Shown here in pieces: positions 5,385 to 7,328 of a stretch of DNA of 7,328 nucleotides (position 1 is the stretch's first letter; each line of letters opens with the position of its first letter). This DNA comes from Accumulibacter sp. (GTDB lineage: Bacteria > Pseudomonadota > Gammaproteobacteria > Burkholderiales > Rhodocyclaceae). The stretch is from assembly GCA_031267455.1 (NCBI GenBank), contig JAIRZC010000149.1:1-7328 (forward strand), in the 5' to 3' direction. The notes beneath the pieces were generated by a model, which saw only the letters and a program-made list of their open reading frames with translations, ran no database searches and had not been told where the DNA came from. Position numbers and translations under genes: made by a program.

Positions 5385-6365
5385 ATGCGCGCGCCGACCG
5401 CCCTCATTTTGATGGGACCCACAGCGAGCGGAAAAAGCGCGCTTGCGCTTGCGCTTGCTCGCCGTTTTCCCGTCGAAATCATCAGTGTCGATTCGGCGCA
5501 GGTATTCCGTGGGATGGACATCGGGACGGCCAAACCCGACAGCGAGGTCCGCGCGCGCTTCCCGCACCACCTGATCGACCTCGTGACACCGGAAGAAAGC
5601 TATTCGGTCGCGCGTTTCCGGGACGACGCGATTGATGCGATGGCGCATATCGTCAGTTCCGGGAAAACACCCCTGCTCGTCGGCGGAACGATGCTTTACT
5701 TCAAAGCCTTGCTTGAAGGACTTTCCGACTTGCCAAAAGCCGTCCCGGAAATACGCGCGGAGATCGACGCGTTCGCGGCGAAAAACGGCTGGCCCGCCGC
5801 TCACGCCGAACTGGCGAGGGCGGACCCCCAAACCGCCGCTCGCCTGCGGACAACCGACGCGCAGCGCATCCAGCGCGCGATCGAAGTCTACCGTGTCAGC
5901 GGTCGACCGCTTTCCGCCCTTCTTACCGAAAAAAACCGCCGTCTGCCCCCCTATGCTTTTCTTTCGCTCGGCATCCTGCCGTCGGACCGCGCCTGCCTGC
6001 ATGAGCGGATCTCCGCGCGCTTCGACGCGATGCTCGCGGCCGGACTCGAAGACGAAGTGATCCGGCTCCAAAAGACTTGGCATTTGAGCCTCAAGCTGCC
6101 GTCGATGCGATGTGTCGGTTACCGGCAAGTCTGGGAAGCGCTGGAGGGCCTTTATCCCCGCGCGGAAATACGTGACCGCGGTATCTGCGCGACGCGCCAA
6201 CTGGCCAAACGCCAGATCACCTGGATGGTCAACACGCTCAGGCCCGAAATATTTGACTGTCTGGACCCCGGCTTTGCCGACAAAGTCGCGACGCGCGTGG
6301 AAAAAACGATTCGCCGAAGAAGTGCGGTGCCGGACGGAGCAATCCCATTTCCAAATCACTCGTGA
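5385..6365 (+). CDS. miaA: tRNA dimethylallyltransferase MiaA
   Basis: MiaA (326 aa from this start) transfers a dimethylallyl group from DMAPP to N6 of A37 in tRNAs reading UNN codons, in the cytoplasm. Visible are the P-loop GPTASGKS (11-18), the substrate-binding [16 protein letters not shown] (36-51), [12 protein letters not shown] (99-110), [20 protein letters not shown] (158-177), [14 protein letters not shown] (240-253) and [12 protein letters not shown] (270-281). Length and motif order are normal for the family. An in-frame ATG at 5340 overlaps mutL and would add 15 residues with no family resemblance. I prefer 5385, which starts [12 protein letters not shown], although its Shine-Dalgarno is poor. 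The 10-bp gap after mutL implies co-transcription, a common arrangement in proteobacteria. Bases 5439-5456 are a (GCGCTT)3 repeat next to the P-loop. Confidence 0.96.
   Translation: MRAPTALILMGPTASGKSALALALARRFPVEIISVDSAQVFRGMDIGTAKPDSEVRARFPHHLIDLVTPEESYSVARFRDDAIDAMAHIVSSGKTPLLVGGTMLYFKALLEGLSDLPKAVPEIRAEIDAFAAKNGWPAAHAELARADPQTAARLRTTDAQRIQRAIEVYRVSGRPLSALLTEKNRRLPPYAFLSLGILPSDRACLHERISARFDAMLAAGLEDEVIRLQKTWHLSLKLPSMRCVGYRQVWEALEGLYPRAEIRDRGICATRQLAKRQITWMVNTLRPEIFDCLDPGFADKVATRVEKTIRRRSAVPDGAIPFPNHS
5439..5456 (+). repeat. (GCGCTT)3 hexanucleotide tandem repeat in miaA
   Basis: Three perfect copies of GCGCTT encode Ala-Leu three times (residues 19-24) in the helix that follows the Walker A motif. 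A near copy, GCTCGC, continues it. Loss or gain of one unit keeps the frame and changes the helix by two residues. Confidence 0.9.
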
Positions 6366-6388
6366 AGCGCGAATGCGCCCCAAGCTAC

Positions 6389-6427
6389 CGGTTTCTTTTT
6401 TCAAGTGTCCAGAAAAAATCGAAACCG
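6389..6427. repeat. Imperfect 14-bp inverted repeat between miaA and the EAL-HDOD gene
   Basis: CGGTTTC-TTTTTTC (6389-6402) pairs with GAAAAAA-TC-GAAACCG (6412-6427), leaving a 9-nt loop and a 2-nt TC bulge. It starts 23 nt after the miaA stop. The U-rich half lies inside the stem and no U tract follows, so it is not a standard intrinsic terminator, though it may slow or stabilise the mutL-miaA transcript end. Confidence 0.45.
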
Positions 6428-6429
6428 CA

Positions 6430-6457
6430 TTGATGAAAAATTCACCCGTGTTATCAT
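6430..6457 (+). promoter_or_regulatory. Candidate sigma-70 promoter of the EAL-HDOD gene
   Basis: TTGATG (6430-6435) and TATCAT (6452-6457) are separated by 16 bp and match TTGACA at 4 of 6 and TATAAT at 5 of 6. Transcription would start near 6464, giving a leader of about 24 nt. The promoter begins just after the inverted repeat that follows miaA, so the gene may be expressed independently of mutL-miaA. Confidence 0.4.
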
Positions 6458-6487
6458 TCGGACTTGTTCGAATGCTGTTCAAAATCG

Positions 6488-7328
6488 ATGAGCGATAGCA
6501 ACCACAATGCAGCCCTCCTCAATCGGCAGCCCATCCTCGATCTAAATCAGGACATTGTCGGTTACGCGCTTTCCCTGCGAAAGCCGGAAGACCTCACGCT
6601 CACGTGGGCAAATATCGATTCGCCCTTTCCCGCGCTCATCTGTGCCGCCTATGCCGAACTGGGCATCCATGAGGCATTGGGCGAGAACAAAGCCTTCCTC
6701 GGCATCGACTTCGGTTTTCTTCACGACGACGCGATCGAGGCGCTCCCCGCCGACGCCGTCGTTCTCGAACTGCCCCTTGGCTTCGAGCCGCCCGACGAAA
6801 GCACCTTGAAGCGCATCCGTTTTCTGCGCGAACGCCATTATTCTTTCGCGTTGACAAACTATACCGGATTCGACGAACGCAGCCAGCCTCTGCTGAACCT
6901 GATCGACATCATCTCGGTCGACGTCCCCGACTTTGACGATGAAGCGCTTATCGCGACCGCCGGACCCCTGACGCATCTTCCGCTGAAATTACTCGCCAAG
7001 GGCGTCGATGACCAGGAACGAATGGAATTTTGCCGGAAAACGGGCTTCCAGCTCTTCCAGGGCCATTATTTCGCGCGTCCTGAAACCGTCAAAGGCCAGC
7101 GGCTCTCGCCTTCGCGCGGCAGCCTCACTTACCTGATCGACCTGACCTCGCGCAATGTGGATACCGCAACAATAGAGGACGGAATCAAGCGTGAGCCGCC
7201 ACTGGTCGTCAATTTGCTCCGGATCGCCAACTCGAACAAATTCGGAAATTCCGAACGCGTCACTTCGTTGCGCGCCGCGATCGAAACGCTGGGCCTGCGT
7301 CAACTGCAGCGATGGTTCCAGCTCCTTT
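6488..7328 (+). CDS. EAL-HDOD (YuxH-like) signalling protein with degenerate EAL domain, 3' end cut
   Basis: From ATG at 6488 the frame stays open for 280 codons to the edge. Residues about 12-205 form a diverged EAL domain: RQPILDLNQDIVGYALSLR at the start and FQLFQGHYFARPE (187-199) at the end. Where catalytic EAL proteins have E-A-L, D-D-F-G and A-E-G-V, this one has YALSL (26-30), ALTNYTG (121-127) and LAKGVDD (169-175), so metal binding and c-di-GMP hydrolysis look lost. Residues about 210-280 begin an HDOD domain (EDGIKREPPLVVNLLRIANS, then SLRAAIETLGLRQLQRW). Proteins of this architecture are usually about 400 residues and act as signalling scaffolds; the partners are unknown. An in-frame TGA at 6434 limits upstream extension, and no clear Shine-Dalgarno precedes the ATG. 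Why it sits beside mutL-miaA is unclear. Confidence 0.88.
   Translation, partial: MSDSNHNAALLNRQPILDLNQDIVGYALSLRKPEDLTLTWANIDSPFPALICAAYAELGIHEALGENKAFLGIDFGFLHDDAIEALPADAVVLELPLGFEPPDESTLKRIRFLRERHYSFALTNYTGFDERSQPLLNLIDIISVDVPDFDDEALIATAGPLTHLPLKLLAKGVDDQERMEFCRKTGFQLFQGHYFARPETVKGQRLSPSRGSLTYLIDLTSRNVDTATIEDGIKREPPLVVNLLRIANSNKFGNSERVTSLRAAIETLGLRQLQRWFQLL

Noticed and set aside
5238..6482. A 414-codon open frame on the minus strand covering all of miaA
   Set aside because: It lies wholly antisense to miaA and the end of mutL, has no recognisable domain, and is the kind of long shadow frame expected in GC-rich coding DNA.

Overview
The window looks like ordinary chromosome of a GC-rich proteobacterium, most likely a betaproteobacterium. 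That placement is inferred from three things: the sequence character of MutL, MiaA and the DedA protein, an endonuclease-type MutL, and an iron-uptake cassette typical of Beta- and Gammaproteobacteria. No rRNA, tRNA, CRISPR array, transposase or integrase was found.

Left half, minus strand. Positions 1-290 hold the N-terminal part of a DedA/VTT-family membrane protein that runs off the left edge. After a 252-bp gap comes a tight three-gene operon, read right to left: DUF3649 small membrane protein (2573-2872), PepSY-associated transmembrane protein (884-2569) and DUF3325 small membrane protein (543-887). These genes are separated by 3 bp and by a 4-bp ATGA overlap. This trio usually accompanies TonB-dependent siderophore receptors, and the PepSY member is related to inner-membrane ferric-siderophore reductases. 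No receptor gene is present here.

Middle, 2873-3505. This is a 633-bp divergent intergenic region with no convincing gene. It contains an AT-rich island, two Fur-box-like sites (about 3029-3048 and 3273-3292), a perfect 11-bp inverted repeat 112 bp apart, and several hairpins with partly exclusive pairing. It is the least explained part of the window.

Right half, plus strand. mutL (3506-5374, mismatch repair) and miaA (5385-6365, tRNA i6A37 prenyltransferase) lie 10 bp apart and are probably co-transcribed. After a 122-bp gap with an AT-rich inverted repeat and a candidate promoter comes a gene for an EAL-HDOD (YuxH-like) protein (6488 to the right edge). Its EAL half lacks the recognisable catalytic residues.

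No clearly new system is visible. The points most worth a second look are the iron operon without a receptor and its unusual control region, a G8 tract in the operon's first gene, a (GCGCTT)3 repeat beside the MiaA P-loop, and the possibly leaderless start of mutL.
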